In this document: in pieces, positions 32,303 through 42,856 of the stretch
How positions within the stretch are numbered: the stretch's first letter is position 1
How the letters are laid out: the number at the start of each line of letters is the position of its first letter
Virus record (IMG/VR): IMGVR_UViG_3300032770_000002
Coordinates: 124,001-188,000 of that record
Source of the DNA: a virus
Length of the DNA: 64,000 nucleotides
Direction: 5' to 3' (one strand)
Program-made: the position numbers and the translations under genes
Notes under the pieces: generated by a model
The model's database searches: none
The model's input: only the letters and a program-made list of their open reading frames with translations
What the model was told of the DNA's origin: nothing

Positions 32303-33555
32303 CTTCTCGCCAAGGCCTCATGCTCCAAATGATTGAGCACACTCAGTATTGGTCTGAGTGCAATCAAAAGCAGCGCAAGAAGATCGAGAACCTCTTCAAG
32401 TGGGCCCGCAACGTCGTGCAGTCCAATGACGGCGTCTTCTGGATGGCCCGAGTCTTTCGCCGTGCGTTCATCTACCTCAGCCTTGACATTGACCCGGCGA
32501 ACCCTAAAAAGCCAGTCAAGGGCAAGTGGTTTTACCGCGCGAAGAAGCTTGACTCGCAGGGCTACTCACTCGAAAAGGCCGTCAAGGAAGTCTGCTTCTT
32601 CATCCAGCTTCAGCCTGGCATTGGGACGTCGCAGTTTGAGACGGTCTTCACGAACTTGCGGCAGAAGGCCGCACGCCTTGGAAAGTTTGACATCGACAAG
32701 ATCAACCCGACAGTGTTGAAGCTGGTCGTGCGCGGAGCCGGCGGCGAAGGCATGGGCCACAAGGAAGACTGTCCAGCCACAAAGGGTGGACACTGCAACT
32801 GTGGGTGGCGTGACATTGAGCGCAAGGCCGCCGAGCTCGCGCCAATGCGCGGGCCAATTGCCGTGGCCCTGGGCATCGCCAACCTGAGATACACGAACCC
32901 CGACGGCACTGACCGCCCAACGGACGCAGTCTACCAAGAGTTGAACCAGATTGGCAGCTCACTTGAGGCGATTGAAAAGCTGCCTGAAGGCAAGACCATC
33001 ATTCAGCTTCCAGACGGGGCAAAGTGGGTGTCACTCGACTGCCACGGCAACGAGTATGAAGGCAAGCTCATGGGCCACTGCGGCAACCAAGGTGGCAAGG
33101 CCGGCGACAAGCTGCTGTCACTGCGCGTGCCGTCAACGAAGTTCATGGGCTTCTTCGAGCCGAAGCTGACGTTCATCTTCGATCCTCGAACGGGCGCCCT
33201 CGGTGAGATGAAGGGCTTCGGCAACAAAAAGCCGGACAAAGCCTACCACAAGGACATTCTTGAGCTGTTGAAGAACAAGATGGTCAAGAAGCTGAACGGG
33301 ATGGGATACTTGCCATCGAACAACTTCAGCATCAATGACCTTAGTGACGAAGACCTGCACGAGCTCGCCGTCGTTCGGCCAGACTTGATCAAGGCCCAGT
33401 TGACCAGCGGTGACCAATTTCAGAAGATCTCTCAGTCTCGCTATCAGAAATTGACTGGTGAAAAGAGGGAAAAGAAGCCAGCTCCCACGTCACGGGTTCG
33501 TCAACCAACTGAGCCTGAGGACGACGAACGCGAGGATCTTCCTCTTCCTGAGTGA
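32299..33555 (+). CDS. PcfJ-like protein, 418 aa
   Basis: The middle of the protein carries LDCHGNEYEGKLMGHCGNQ, then LLSLRVP, LTFIFDPRTGALGEMKGFGN and a lysine-rich helix. This is the order of the PcfJ-like family of conjugation and phage proteins: MGHC, a SLR strand, a TxE/D strand and a G.GN motif. An inserted cysteine and histidine cluster (DCPATKGGHCNCGW) may bind zinc. The tail is acidic and proline-rich. The biochemical role of the family is not established. It closes the plus-strand operon and lies 39 bases before the adhesin gene. Confidence 0.6.
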   Translation: MTSRQGLMLQMIEHTQYWSECNQKQRKKIENLFKWARNVVQSNDGVFWMARVFRRAFIYLSLDIDPANPKKPVKGKWFYRAKKLDSQGYSLEKAVKEVCFFIQLQPGIGTSQFETVFTNLRQKAARLGKFDIDKINPTVLKLVVRGAGGEGMGHKEDCPATKGGHCNCGWRDIERKAAELAPMRGPIAVALGIANLRYTNPDGTDRPTDAVYQELNQIGSSLEAIEKLPEGKTIIQLPDGAKWVSLDCHGNEYEGKLMGHCGNQGGKAGDKLLSLRVPSTKFMGFFEPKLTFIFDPRTGALGEMKGFGNKKPDKAYHKDILELLKNKMVKKLNGMGYLPSNNFSINDLSDEDLHELAVVRPDLIKAQLTSGDQFQKISQSRYQKLTGEKREKKPAPTSRVRQPTEPEDDEREDLPLPE

Positions 33556-33594
33556 GGTTAAACTCAGGAAATTTCTGGTTTTCCTAGTTAGGTC

Positions 33595-36500
33595 ATGGCA
33601 ATTGAAGTCAGGTTCGCCGGAGAACGTGACGCCGCAAACCCCAACATCATTCACTATGTTGGAAATGCGGGCACAATCGCTGGCACATACTACAGCGACC
33701 TGACGCTCGACTTCAACCTGGTCACGGGTGATTGGACGGCGAATGTTCCGCCAGGTTTTCCGGCTGGAGTCCAGGTCTCGGCATCGTGGATTGACCTCGA
33801 CCCGCACGTCGTTCGGCCAGAGCCAACGACCCGCCTTCAAAGCGCCATTGGACGTCCTGAGAGCGACATCATCAGCCCTGATTCACCGCGTCCTTGGCAC
33901 ACTGAACAACCTGGACTGGACGCCTATTGGAAGCTGGAAGAGTCGATAGGGCACGTTCGCGTCGACTCTGAGGATGGGCACGACCTCACCCCAGACACCG
34001 GCTATTTTGGGAACCAAGTGTCGAGTGACATTGGCATTGTTGGCACCTGCGCCTATGGGTCATCAACGTCGTATGGCCTCCTGATCAATGACGCCTTCAA
34101 CATCTCCAACAAGTCGTTTTCACTGACATTCTGGGCCAAGCAGTTTCCAGCGGCTCAACCTTTTTATCAGTGGGTCCTGTCGCAGTGCCAAACGGCCGAC
34201 CCAGTCCATGGCTTGGGCAATGACATTGAGTTTGGGATCTACAACTACTACCCATTTGGCAACTTTGAGTGGCACGTCTTCCAGAATGATGGAACGGACA
34301 TCTTGCTAGATTCTGGGGCTGGTGCGTTTGTCACCAACGTCTGGTTTTTCTTCGCGTGCGGTTACGATGACGTCAACAAGGTCAGTTGGATTTCCGTCAA
34401 TGGAGCCCCGAGGATCACGACCCCATGCAACAGCGCTCGCTCGCACACGCACACAGACTTTAGGCTGTTTTGGGTAAGTGGTTCGTCGAACTACCTTAAC
34501 ATCCCAAACTGCTTTTACGGGTGGATTGATGAGGCGGCCTTCTGGAGCCGCAACATGACCGATGACGAGATTTCGGCTTACTACAACGGCACCCGTAAGT
34601 TCGATGAGTTCGAGACAATCACCGTCTATGGAACGGTGCCAGGGACGGTTGACTTCGAGTTGTTTGATGACGCGCCATGGCACCGGTCGCTGACGGGCGA
34701 TCGTGAGCGTCGGCTCATGACGGACATGGACCTCACTGGACCGTCCTGTCACGCCATCGCCACGCTGACCATTCCAACGGTCCTCGATCAAAGCAACGTC
34801 CCATACACCTTGTCCACAGTTAAGGGACTGACTAGCGCGCTTCCACTTCAAACTTCAGCCGCAGTTAGCGACGAGTTTGGCGACCCATGCTTCGCCATCG
34901 CGGTTCCTGGGACTGTCGCCGGGACGGTCATTTCAAACGACCCGATCTTAACGCCAACGGGCCTCGTCTATGGCGTGCTCGTCAGTGACCCACAGTCATT
35001 TTTTACCCCCACGTTTCGTGATGGGCTGTGGGAATGGTGGCCATTTAACGAGCACCCTGAGTCCAACCTGACCGTCTTTGAGCGGGTGTGGGGTGGTTCG
35101 ACTGACCTTGACGGTTTCCTTGACACGGATCGCACGCTCATTGAGGACTGGGGGTGGGCGCTTCACGTTCCGCGTGAGCGGTCAATTACGCTTCCATTCC
35201 ACGAAGCCACAGCTTTTGGCTCGATGACATTGACCGAGCGATTTCAGCTCGTCAACGACCTAGGCGACGGCACGTCCACACTCTTTGCGATTGACAGTCT
35301 GCGAGTCACCGTTGAGAGCAGCTCAGGGAGCTACACGCTTCGAGTTGAGGTTTGGAGCGGCGGCACGTGGACCACTGAGGCCTCGACGAGCGTCAGCCTT
35401 GGCGTTGACTACTACCTGGCCATCGTCTTTGACGGGTCGGTAGTTTCACGCTTCTTGCTCTACGCCGAAACTGACGTTGACCCGGCGCCGACGTTCAGTG
35501 GCGGTCCATTCGCCGACACGGCCGACCTGACTGGGTCGATTGAGGCGTCCATTTCCTGCGACCTCCTGACTTTCTACGTCTACGACCTTCGAATTTGGAC
35601 AAGTGAGAAGACGGACACCGAGTTGAAGGCGATGCGGCGCCGAGTCATCCACGAGGCTCCGCAAGCTCGGTGGCCTTCGGTCGTCCCAACGGAGCAGGGG
35701 TCTGGGTATGCCTTGCTGACGTGGGCGCGAAGTGGCTTTGTCTACCCTGGCGGGCCGAGTCCCACCATTGTTGGTGGCACGATGGCGACTTGGCTTCTTG
35801 AAAAGGAGAGCGTCAGCATCCTCCTCAAGGCGGCCCGCGTCTTTGACGACATTCGAGTTGAAGACCTAGGGTTCGGCGGTGGCCAAGCCATCGTTGAGCC
35901 GTGGACCTTGGGCTCGCAGTTTTCACTGGTCCTCGCTGACTCAAGGGCCGTGGTCGCGTCGTCGATGGGCGTCATTGGTGACAACCCAATTTGGGAGGGT
36001 GAGTTTGGGCCTTGGGAACCGGAGGCAAACCGCAACATCACGGCACACCGGGCATGGTTCAGTGGCTCTGGGAAGTCGTGGGACATCGAGGTTAAGTCGA
36101 CTATCGGTGGCCCAGCTCTCGTCGCGATTGAGGAAGACTTGGGCGGCATGGGGAGCGCACTCGTTGACGCGGGCCATGAGGCCCTTGAGGTCATGACAAC
36201 CGGGTCCATCGTCACGACTGGCACGGTGGACCACGGGGCCAACATGTTCCTCTACAGCCCAACGAGTGTTGTCGTGGACATTGCGGGCATCGACGAGTGG
36301 GTTGACCAGAACTCGTTTGGGCTAGGGCAGAACCCTCCCGTTGCGGCCATCGACTCACGTGGCAAGCTGACGTTTTACGTGGCGACGGCCCTTTCAGCAG
36401 GACCTTACCGGTTGACGCTCGACGCCGGGAACATTGGGCAGGTGGCTAGCGACTTTGTTGGGCTGCAAGTCGACGTCACCATCGCCCAAAGTTCAACTTA

Positions 36501-38964
36501 CTCACTGACAGTTCGTGGTGATGGCCAAGTCGACCCGCGTGGCTACGTCACACTTGACTTTGAGTTAGACTCTGCCATTGCGTCAGGGTGGTTGCTTGAG
36601 CTTGCGTGGGGTGGGAAGCTTGACTTCCCACAGCTCAACATCGGCTACGCCCTAGCCGTCTACGGGTTCACGATTGAGTCGAGGCTTCCGGTCCTCTATC
36701 GAGTTGACTCGCCAGCTGACTTGACCCAGGTCATTGCAACGACTCATGTCGTCAACCCAATCTACCCAGGTGGGACAATCCCTGGAGGGTGGGTTGGAGT
36801 TGTCGGCCCGTCTGGGTCAATCGTTGACTGGATTCACGAGTCCGAGGCTGACTTGCGTCCGCTCATGACTGGGTTTCTCGCGTCGGTCCCGAGCGAGACA
36901 ATCACTGGACTGAGCATGCGGCGGGCCGAGGACATCCTCCTCGCGTCCAGTCCTTGGTCGCTGCCTGATCCATCGGCGCCAAGCGCACCGACCGTCACCG
37001 TCTCTGGGCCACTCACTGGCCTCGAAGGCGACACGCTGACTTACACCGTCTCGGGCGTCGCCAACGCGGTCAGCCTTGTCTGGCAGTTTTGGGACGGTGA
37101 GGTTCGAACGACTGACGCGACGGTCACATCTCAAGACAAAGTTGCCAACGCTGGCGGCTCATGCACGGTGACGGTCACGGCAATCAATGAAGTCGGTGAC
37201 ACGGCTTTAGACTCAGCGACAACGCTCGTGGACTTTGCCCCGGTCATTGTGAACGTTGTCGTCAGCAAGAATGACTCTGTTGCGCCATACAGCTCAACGG
37301 TGACCGTCGTTGCTACCGACCCAGACTCAGCGCCAAGTGGGGCGTTCCCGGGGTCGAAGATTTACGGCACGCTTGCGGGCACCATTCAGTCAACTTCTTC
37401 AACCGTCTCTGGGACGCTGTATGGGACGCTCAATTTTGGGGTGACGGTGACAACTGACGCCGAGGAGGACTTGGTGTTGACCGATGACTACGGGTCGTCC
37501 AACACCTACCCGCTGATGTTCCGCACCAAGCCGAGCAGGCCAGTCCTTGTCGTCGCAAGCGCGTCGCCGCCGTCACTGAAGCTTGGGCCAAACGCGAGCG
37601 TGACGCTGACGGCCGTGGCGACTGACCTTGACGGCGAGGCCATCGTCTCGTTTGACTGGGCCTTGCTCGTCGCCAACGGCTGGTCCAGCGACCAGCACCT
37701 CAGTGGAACTTCTAGGGTCCTTGGCGGTGGCGCGACGCAAAACTCAGTCATTGTCGACTGCTCCGCTGAGTCGGCTGGCACTGTGACGGTGACGATCACC
37801 GTCACGACGGCCACCGGAAAGACTGGGACGAGCGACCTCTCAGTCGTGTTCGAGCCAGCGTCGGCCCCAGTCATCAACCATTTCGACATTCTCGGCATCG
37901 TCACCCCAGGGAACTTGACGACGGTGAGCGCCTACGTGACGGACCCTGGCAACAGCCCACTGAGTTACGCGTGGGTATTTGATGACCCATCGGGCGTCAC
38001 ACGCTACGGCAATCCAGTCCAGGTCATCGCGTCGGGCCCAGTCATCAAGGGGACGTTGACGGCGACGGACGCCGTGGGTGACTCGGTAACCGAGGCCATC
38101 CCACCGATCCTCCTGTCATCGCAGCTTAACGTGGTCGGGACGATCGGCGAGCAGTTCATCTACGTCCCTACTGTGATGGGCTCACTCCCGGTGACTCTCT
38201 CAGTTTCACAGCTTGCTCCAGGTCTTATTTTTGTGGGCGGGACGATTAGTGGCGTGCTTGCGGCCGTCGGCATCGGCACGCTGACCGTGAGCGCAACAAA
38301 CACGGACGGGTCTGACACGCGAAATGTCTACATCGAGGTTCGTGAAAGCGCTCTAGCTGCGCCGGCCAACTTGCGAGTCAACAGTGCCGCCATCGCGGCG
38401 ACATACGGCCCAGGCGACAGCGCGGTCGTCACCTGGTCGTCTGACCTTACATTGTCGACGATTCTGCGCTTCTACACAATCGCCGGACAATTGATGCTTG
38501 AGACGAAGCTTGACCCGGGCGTGGAGGTCTTCGTCCTCGACAACGCCCACATCATCTCAACGTTCGGGTCTGAGTCTGACTTCCGCGTGCGAGCTTACTC
38601 GTCCGATGGCACCAACGAAAGCGGTGACTATGCCGAAGTGACGGTCACGCGCTCATCGGCTCCGGTGTCATCGCCGATGGCCGTTTATTGGGGCGTGCAA
38701 GCCGACCCGACAATTACTGACCCAGAGATTGCGGCGCTGAGCAGCGCCGTTCAGACGAGCCGAGCACTCTCGGTGACGTTAAACCCGTCGGCGCAGTATC
38801 TCTACTTCGCCTTCCCAGTCGCCTTTGGAAGCCCGGCGTTTTACATCAGCGGGTTGCTCACAACGGCTTGGGTGTTGACGACCAGGAGCTACGGCGGGGT
38901 GAGCTACAACATCTACCGCTCAACGAACATCTTGACTGGGAGCTACCCTGTTGTCGTCGTCTAA
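33595..38964 (+). CDS. Giant tail or adhesin protein with LamG-like and PKD-like domains
   Basis: This is a 1789-residue beta-rich protein. Residues about 105-340 look like a LamG/concanavalin-type domain (DAYWKLEESIG, FSLTFWAKQ, WFFFACGYDD, GWIDEAAFW). A similar second domain, about residues 470-690, contains LWEWWPFNEHP, LAIVFDGSVV and VYDLRIWTSEK. The C-terminal third, from about residue 1130, holds Ig/PKD-like repeats with GDTLTYTVSG and LTVSATNTDGSD types. No signal peptide, Cys pairs or catalytic motif is visible. Such architecture fits a receptor-binding tail fibre or a baseplate wedge. AGG lies a few bases before its ATG. Confidence 0.7.
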   Translation: MAIEVRFAGERDAANPNIIHYVGNAGTIAGTYYSDLTLDFNLVTGDWTANVPPGFPAGVQVSASWIDLDPHVVRPEPTTRLQSAIGRPESDIISPDSPRPWHTEQPGLDAYWKLEESIGHVRVDSEDGHDLTPDTGYFGNQVSSDIGIVGTCAYGSSTSYGLLINDAFNISNKSFSLTFWAKQFPAAQPFYQWVLSQCQTADPVHGLGNDIEFGIYNYYPFGNFEWHVFQNDGTDILLDSGAGAFVTNVWFFFACGYDDVNKVSWISVNGAPRITTPCNSARSHTHTDFRLFWVSGSSNYLNIPNCFYGWIDEAAFWSRNMTDDEISAYYNGTRKFDEFETITVYGTVPGTVDFELFDDAPWHRSLTGDRERRLMTDMDLTGPSCHAIATLTIPTVLDQSNVPYTLSTVKGLTSALPLQTSAAVSDEFGDPCFAIAVPGTVAGTVISNDPILTPTGLVYGVLVSDPQSFFTPTFRDGLWEWWPFNEHPESNLTVFERVWGGSTDLDGFLDTDRTLIEDWGWALHVPRERSITLPFHEATAFGSMTLTERFQLVNDLGDGTSTLFAIDSLRVTVESSSGSYTLRVEVWSGGTWTTEASTSVSLGVDYYLAIVFDGSVVSRFLLYAETDVDPAPTFSGGPFADTADLTGSIEASISCDLLTFYVYDLRIWTSEKTDTELKAMRRRVIHEAPQARWPSVVPTEQGSGYALLTWARSGFVYPGGPSPTIVGGTMATWLLEKESVSILLKAARVFDDIRVEDLGFGGGQAIVEPWTLGSQFSLVLADSRAVVASSMGVIGDNPIWEGEFGPWEPEANRNITAHRAWFSGSGKSWDIEVKSTIGGPALVAIEEDLGGMGSALVDAGHEALEVMTTGSIVTTGTVDHGANMFLYSPTSVVVDIAGIDEWVDQNSFGLGQNPPVAAIDSRGKLTFYVATALSAGPYRLTLDAGNIGQVASDFVGLQVDVTIAQSSTYSLTVRGDGQVDPRGYVTLDFELDSAIASGWLLELAWGGKLDFPQLNIGYALAVYGFTIESRLPVLYRVDSPADLTQVIATTHVVNPIYPGGTIPGGWVGVVGPSGSIVDWIHESEADLRPLMTGFLASVPSETITGLSMRRAEDILLASSPWSLPDPSAPSAPTVTVSGPLTGLEGDTLTYTVSGVANAVSLVWQFWDGEVRTTDATVTSQDKVANAGGSCTVTVTAINEVGDTALDSATTLVDFAPVIVNVVVSKNDSVAPYSSTVTVVATDPDSAPSGAFPGSKIYGTLAGTIQSTSSTVSGTLYGTLNFGVTVTTDAEEDLVLTDDYGSSNTYPLMFRTKPSRPVLVVASASPPSLKLGPNASVTLTAVATDLDGEAIVSFDWALLVANGWSSDQHLSGTSRVLGGGATQNSVIVDCSAESAGTVTVTITVTTATGKTGTSDLSVVFEPASAPVINHFDILGIVTPGNLTTVSAYVTDPGNSPLSYAWVFDDPSGVTRYGNPVQVIASGPVIKGTLTATDAVGDSVTEAIPPILLSSQLNVVGTIGEQFIYVPTVMGSLPVTLSVSQLAPGLIFVGGTISGVLAAVGIGTLTVSATNTDGSDTRNVYIEVRESALAAPANLRVNSAAIAATYGPGDSAVVTWSSDLTLSTILRFYTIAGQLMLETKLDPGVEVFVLDNAHIISTFGSESDFRVRAYSSDGTNESGDYAEVTVTRSSAPVSSPMAVYWGVQADPTITDPEIAALSSAVQTSRALSVTLNPSAQYLYFAFPVAFGSPAFYISGLLTTAWVLTTRSYGGVSYNIYRSTNILTGSYPVVVV

Positions 38965-39452
38965 TGCAAGTCTTAGGCACAGTCATTGCAGCCGAAATCA
39001 CCAGCGGCGACACGGACAACACCTTTAGCCTAGGCAACCTCAATTATTTCGCGGGCGGTCACAAGACCGCGGCCACGACGGCCGACCGTGACGCCATCAC
39101 GACTGAGCGCCGAATGGAGGGCATGACGTGCTGGGTCGTCGACATCCAGCAGCTCTACAGGCTTGTCGGTGGGATCACCAATAGCAACTGGGTGCTCGAG
39201 GTTACACCGGCCGTTTCACCAGTCAGTGGGTCTTGGCCACTCGGAAATGGCGATGACTCTGGCAGCGTCACCGGACTTGGCCTTGGATTCACCCCATCAC
39301 GCGTCATACTTTCCATTTCCAGGCCATCAGGCGGGTTGATGATCTTTGCCAATGACAATTCAGGGACGTTGACCACGGACGGTTTTGACTTTGAGTTGAG
39401 CGGCATGACTGACTCAACAGACTACGTGTTGAACTACGTCATCTTTCCATGA
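38964..39452 (+). CDS. Tail-fibre associated protein, 162 aa
   Basis: The start overlaps the previous stop (TAATG). Residues about 35-75 contain TTADRDAITTERRMEGMTC followed by YRLVGGITNSNW, a pattern common near the ends of phage fibre proteins. The rest is beta-rich and Gly/Ser-rich. It may be the distal knob or a fibre chaperone for the large adhesin. Its stop overlaps the next start (ATGA), so it is co-translated with the GH27-like protein. Confidence 0.6.
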   Translation: MQVLGTVIAAEITSGDTDNTFSLGNLNYFAGGHKTAATTADRDAITTERRMEGMTCWVVDIQQLYRLVGGITNSNWVLEVTPAVSPVSGSWPLGNGDDSGSVTGLGLGFTPSRVILSISRPSGGLMIFANDNSGTLTTDGFDFELSGMTDSTDYVLNYVIFP

Positions 39453-42400
39453 AAACAAACCGTCTCATCGCGCTCTCAGCGATTGTCGCCTTGGCCTTGT
39501 TGACCATTGCCGCTGCCTCGAGAACCCCAATTCTTCGTGGGTTTCTTCAGAGTGACTTTGATGGAAACAATCTGTCAATCACCAACCTGGCGAGTGCTTC
39601 AGCCCAAAATCTCCTCTCGGCAAATGCCTTAATCGGGGAGCAAATTGGCAACGTCAGCGGAACCAACTCCATGGTCACGCTCAGGAGCACGCTGCCAGTT
39701 CCGCGTCACGTTCCACAAGGGATGTTTCAACTGTGGTATCTCCATGGTCCAGACGTTGGCTGGACTAACAGCCTGGCTAATGACACCACTTACACGATTA
39801 CAAACGTCGTTGCCTGGATGATAGGGGACGGCTTGCGTGACGCCGGGTTCAACTGGATCATGATCAGTGTCGGGTGCAACTCACCTTACCGCGACAGCTC
39901 TGGGGCCATCCTTTGGAACACGAACCTGTTTCCGGAAGGAATGCAGATTGCCGTGGACTACTGCCACAGCAACGGGTTTTACGTGTGCATCTACACTGAA
40001 CCGACCGCGTATCTCTACAACTCTGACTTTACGACTTACAATGGAACGTTCGTTGGGACGCCATTTGAGAAGATCCACACGGACGTGACGAACTTTGCGG
40101 CGATCGGGTTTGACGCCATCGAGGTCGATTTTCAGGGGTCATTCACCACGCCTAGGCAAAACCCTGGAATGCTGGTTGACTGCACCACCAACGGCGTGTC
40201 CGCTTACTTTCAACTGCTTCACCAGGAGGTCGCAAAGTGTGGCCGCCCAATGGAGATCAAGAGTGCCGGCATTCCACAATATCCTGATCCGTGGATGCCC
40301 GCAAGCATCAACGAGTGGGACCAGTTGGGATACTTCACCAACCAGGTCTTGATGTGGTCGAATGGACCCGCTACAGGGACGATAAACGTGGGCGACGACA
40401 CTCCATGGTCGGAGTATATTCGGTTCGACTTGGACATGCTGCGTTCAGACCTCATTGGACCAGGCCATCACATCTTCCGCAACAACATGCGGCTCAACAC
40501 GACGGTCATCCATGACCGAACCATCATGGCCTTTTCGGCCATCGAGTGCTCGGACCAGGTGCTCAACGAGATAGACTACCCGTGGATCTCCAGGCCGCAG
40601 CAGAATGCTGACTTGAGGAACAAAGCCTGGAGGTTAATCTGCAAAGACCCGGGTGTCATTCAAGGCCAGGTGTTGTGGCGCACAAACTGGGTTGACGTGG
40701 ACCAACGGCCGCTTGTTGACACGACCTACGGTCTAGCGGAAAAAGCCATCCTTCTTTACAATCGCAAAACTAACGCCGCGCAGGACATTACGTGTTACCT
40801 GCCAGTGCTTGGTTACGATACCAATCCAGTCGTCGTCCTTGACGTCTTCAACAACACCAACGTGACCATAACTGGTGGAACTTTAAAGGCTACGGCTGTT
40901 CCAACAAATAGCGCGATCCTCTTCCTCGCCTACATTCCACGGCCACTTGACCAGGTTGAAAGTGTTGACGCTGTTGGGAACATCGCCGTGTCAACAAGCA
41001 TTAGCGTGACGAACACGACGACGAAAAATGGTATCACGCTCTCATCCACTTCACTGCGTGGGACGAACGCCACAGCGGCACGATACTCTTTTGGCCTCGG
41101 CTTTGACACTAGCATTGGCTACGGCACGTTGCAGTTGGCCGGCTATGGCGGTTCAACTTGGCAGGCTTCGACGCTTTTTGGCACCACAAATCGCACGGTT
41201 GTTAGCGTGCAACGTCTCGATGGCCGAGTTGACCAAGGAAGCATTGGCCAGCTTTTCACCGTGGGCAAAGACGCGCCTCCTTATGACGGCACGGCGACTT
41301 TTGGAACATTTGAAATTGGAGGAAGACTGGAGCCTGACCCAACAAACAGCTTCCAGGTGGACAACGCCCAGATGAATCGAGCTTTTTTGGTCAACACAAA
41401 CGGGAATACGTTTGCTGGAGGCAACTTGACTGTGACCTCGAACCTTACGTCTAGGGTGTTGACGGTAACCAATCCATTGACTGGCCTTTACACCTACGTC
41501 GCCGGGGATGGCATCTTCGCGTCCAACGCGCAGACCAAGGCTTCGATGAATTACACCAATGGCATCCTTTCGACCACGAACCCGCTTGTCACGAACGGGA
41601 TTTTCGCGGCATATGCCGCCACGGCTTTTAACGGGATGGGGATCTCGCTCGGTGCCGGTCAATACGGGACTCCCCCGAGCGGCTTTGCATGGAACTTTGC
41701 TTCGCGTGGCCACCTAGTGCAGATGGTTTCTGGGTGGCAGGACGGAACCGTGGAACTTGGCAACATAGGCCAGGGGTTCATCTGGGCATCCGGCGCTCCT
41801 CCATACGACGGCAGCGCTGGATACGGAACAGTGGCAGTTGGCGGGTGGACACCTGACCCGACAAACTCATTTCAGGTGGACAACCACCAGCGGTATGGAT
41901 CATTCCAAGTCGGAACCAATGGCGTGACTTACGCCAACGGCGGCATCCGACCGGGTGTGTTCACCGTCGCCACTCTGCCGACAGCATCGGCCTACCAGGG
42001 AGTTGAAGTTTACTGCTCTGACGTGTTGACGCCTGCTGGGACAGGTGAGCGCGTCGTCTCCGATGGCACCAACTGGCGCACGATGCGAGACAATATCATT
42101 GCCACCACGACGCTTTCGGCTTATGTCTTCAATTGTGCTGAAGCGAGAGTCAACCGTATCACGAGCAAATCAACTATATACTGGAATGAAATCATCCTTC
42201 CGAGCACCGGTGGGTCAATGCCGCGCAATGTTCAAGCCTCTGGAACTGGCGCTGGCCAGGGTGAAGGCTCGTCCCGCAGCGACCTTGGCCGGTTTGGCTA
42301 CATCAGCACTGGCACGACGACGACAGGAGCGTATAAGGTGTGGACGGGAGGTGAACCAGGACTGAGCACAGATGAAGCGTATGGATTTGGTGGCAATTAC

Positions 42401-42844
42401 ATCGTGTCAACGGGCGGCACGCCCACCGACCAATTTTACGTCTACATAGGTTTCGGAAACAACGTTGCGGCTGTGCCAACCACGGCCGCGTGCGGCTTCC
42501 TTTACGACCCTGGCAACGTCACCGGTTACACAGGGACGTCCTCATCAACCAACAACTGGTGGTTTCTTCACGGCACTGGCGGCGCCCTCGTGGCAACTGA
42601 CACCGGCGTGGCTGTGACGTTTACCTCAGCGACGGCTCACAGACTTGGGGCCGAATTTGACGCGTCTGGGATTACGGCAAAGGTTGACAGTTCAACTATC
42701 TTCTCTGATTCGACCGACATCACCGAAAGCGCGCTGTATAACTGGATTACCATCGTCAAGACAGCTGGCACTACATCTCGCCTTCTATATGAAGCTCGGC
42801 CTTGGCTGCACATCCGGCAATCGACGCTCAAGTTAAATCCGTAA
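39449..42844 (+). CDS. GH27/melibiase-like fibre protein with signal peptide
   Basis: This 1131-residue protein starts with a basic, hydrophobic signal sequence (residues 1-23). Residues about 85-480 resemble the barrel of glycoside hydrolase families 27/36: YCHSNGFYVCIYTEP (about 171-185), GFDAIEVDFQGS (about 221-232, a likely catalytic Asp in a VDF motif) and MEIKSAG. The family cleaves alpha-galactosides. The C-terminal half is beta-rich and fibre-like, with two TNSFQVDN repeats and a knob segment (ATLPTASAYQGVEVYC). This suggests a depolymerase fibre, though a signal peptide is odd for a virion protein. Confidence 0.6.
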   Translation: MKTNRLIALSAIVALALLTIAAASRTPILRGFLQSDFDGNNLSITNLASASAQNLLSANALIGEQIGNVSGTNSMVTLRSTLPVPRHVPQGMFQLWYLHGPDVGWTNSLANDTTYTITNVVAWMIGDGLRDAGFNWIMISVGCNSPYRDSSGAILWNTNLFPEGMQIAVDYCHSNGFYVCIYTEPTAYLYNSDFTTYNGTFVGTPFEKIHTDVTNFAAIGFDAIEVDFQGSFTTPRQNPGMLVDCTTNGVSAYFQLLHQEVAKCGRPMEIKSAGIPQYPDPWMPASINEWDQLGYFTNQVLMWSNGPATGTINVGDDTPWSEYIRFDLDMLRSDLIGPGHHIFRNNMRLNTTVIHDRTIMAFSAIECSDQVLNEIDYPWISRPQQNADLRNKAWRLICKDPGVIQGQVLWRTNWVDVDQRPLVDTTYGLAEKAILLYNRKTNAAQDITCYLPVLGYDTNPVVVLDVFNNTNVTITGGTLKATAVPTNSAILFLAYIPRPLDQVESVDAVGNIAVSTSISVTNTTTKNGITLSSTSLRGTNATAARYSFGLGFDTSIGYGTLQLAGYGGSTWQASTLFGTTNRTVVSVQRLDGRVDQGSIGQLFTVGKDAPPYDGTATFGTFEIGGRLEPDPTNSFQVDNAQMNRAFLVNTNGNTFAGGNLTVTSNLTSRVLTVTNPLTGLYTYVAGDGIFASNAQTKASMNYTNGILSTTNPLVTNGIFAAYAATAFNGMGISLGAGQYGTPPSGFAWNFASRGHLVQMVSGWQDGTVELGNIGQGFIWASGAPPYDGSAGYGTVAVGGWTPDPTNSFQVDNHQRYGSFQVGTNGVTYANGGIRPGVFTVATLPTASAYQGVEVYCSDVLTPAGTGERVVSDGTNWRTMRDNIIATTTLSAYVFNCAEARVNRITSKSTIYWNEIILPSTGGSMPRNVQASGTGAGQGEGSSRSDLGRFGYISTGTTTTGAYKVWTGGEPGLSTDEAYGFGGNYIVSTGGTPTDQFYVYIGFGNNVAAVPTTAACGFLYDPGNVTGYTGTSSSTNNWWFLHGTGGALVATDTGVAVTFTSATAHRLGAEFDASGITAKVDSSTIFSDSTDITESALYNWITIVKTAGTTSRLLYEARPWLHIRQSTLKLNP

Positions 42845-42856
42845 GTTCTAAAACCA

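Noticed and set aside
33556-33594. Weak hairpin (GGAAA...TTTCC) between the PcfJ-like gene and the adhesin gene
   Set aside because: The stem is short and AT-rich and lacks a proper T-run after it, so it is not a convincing terminator.
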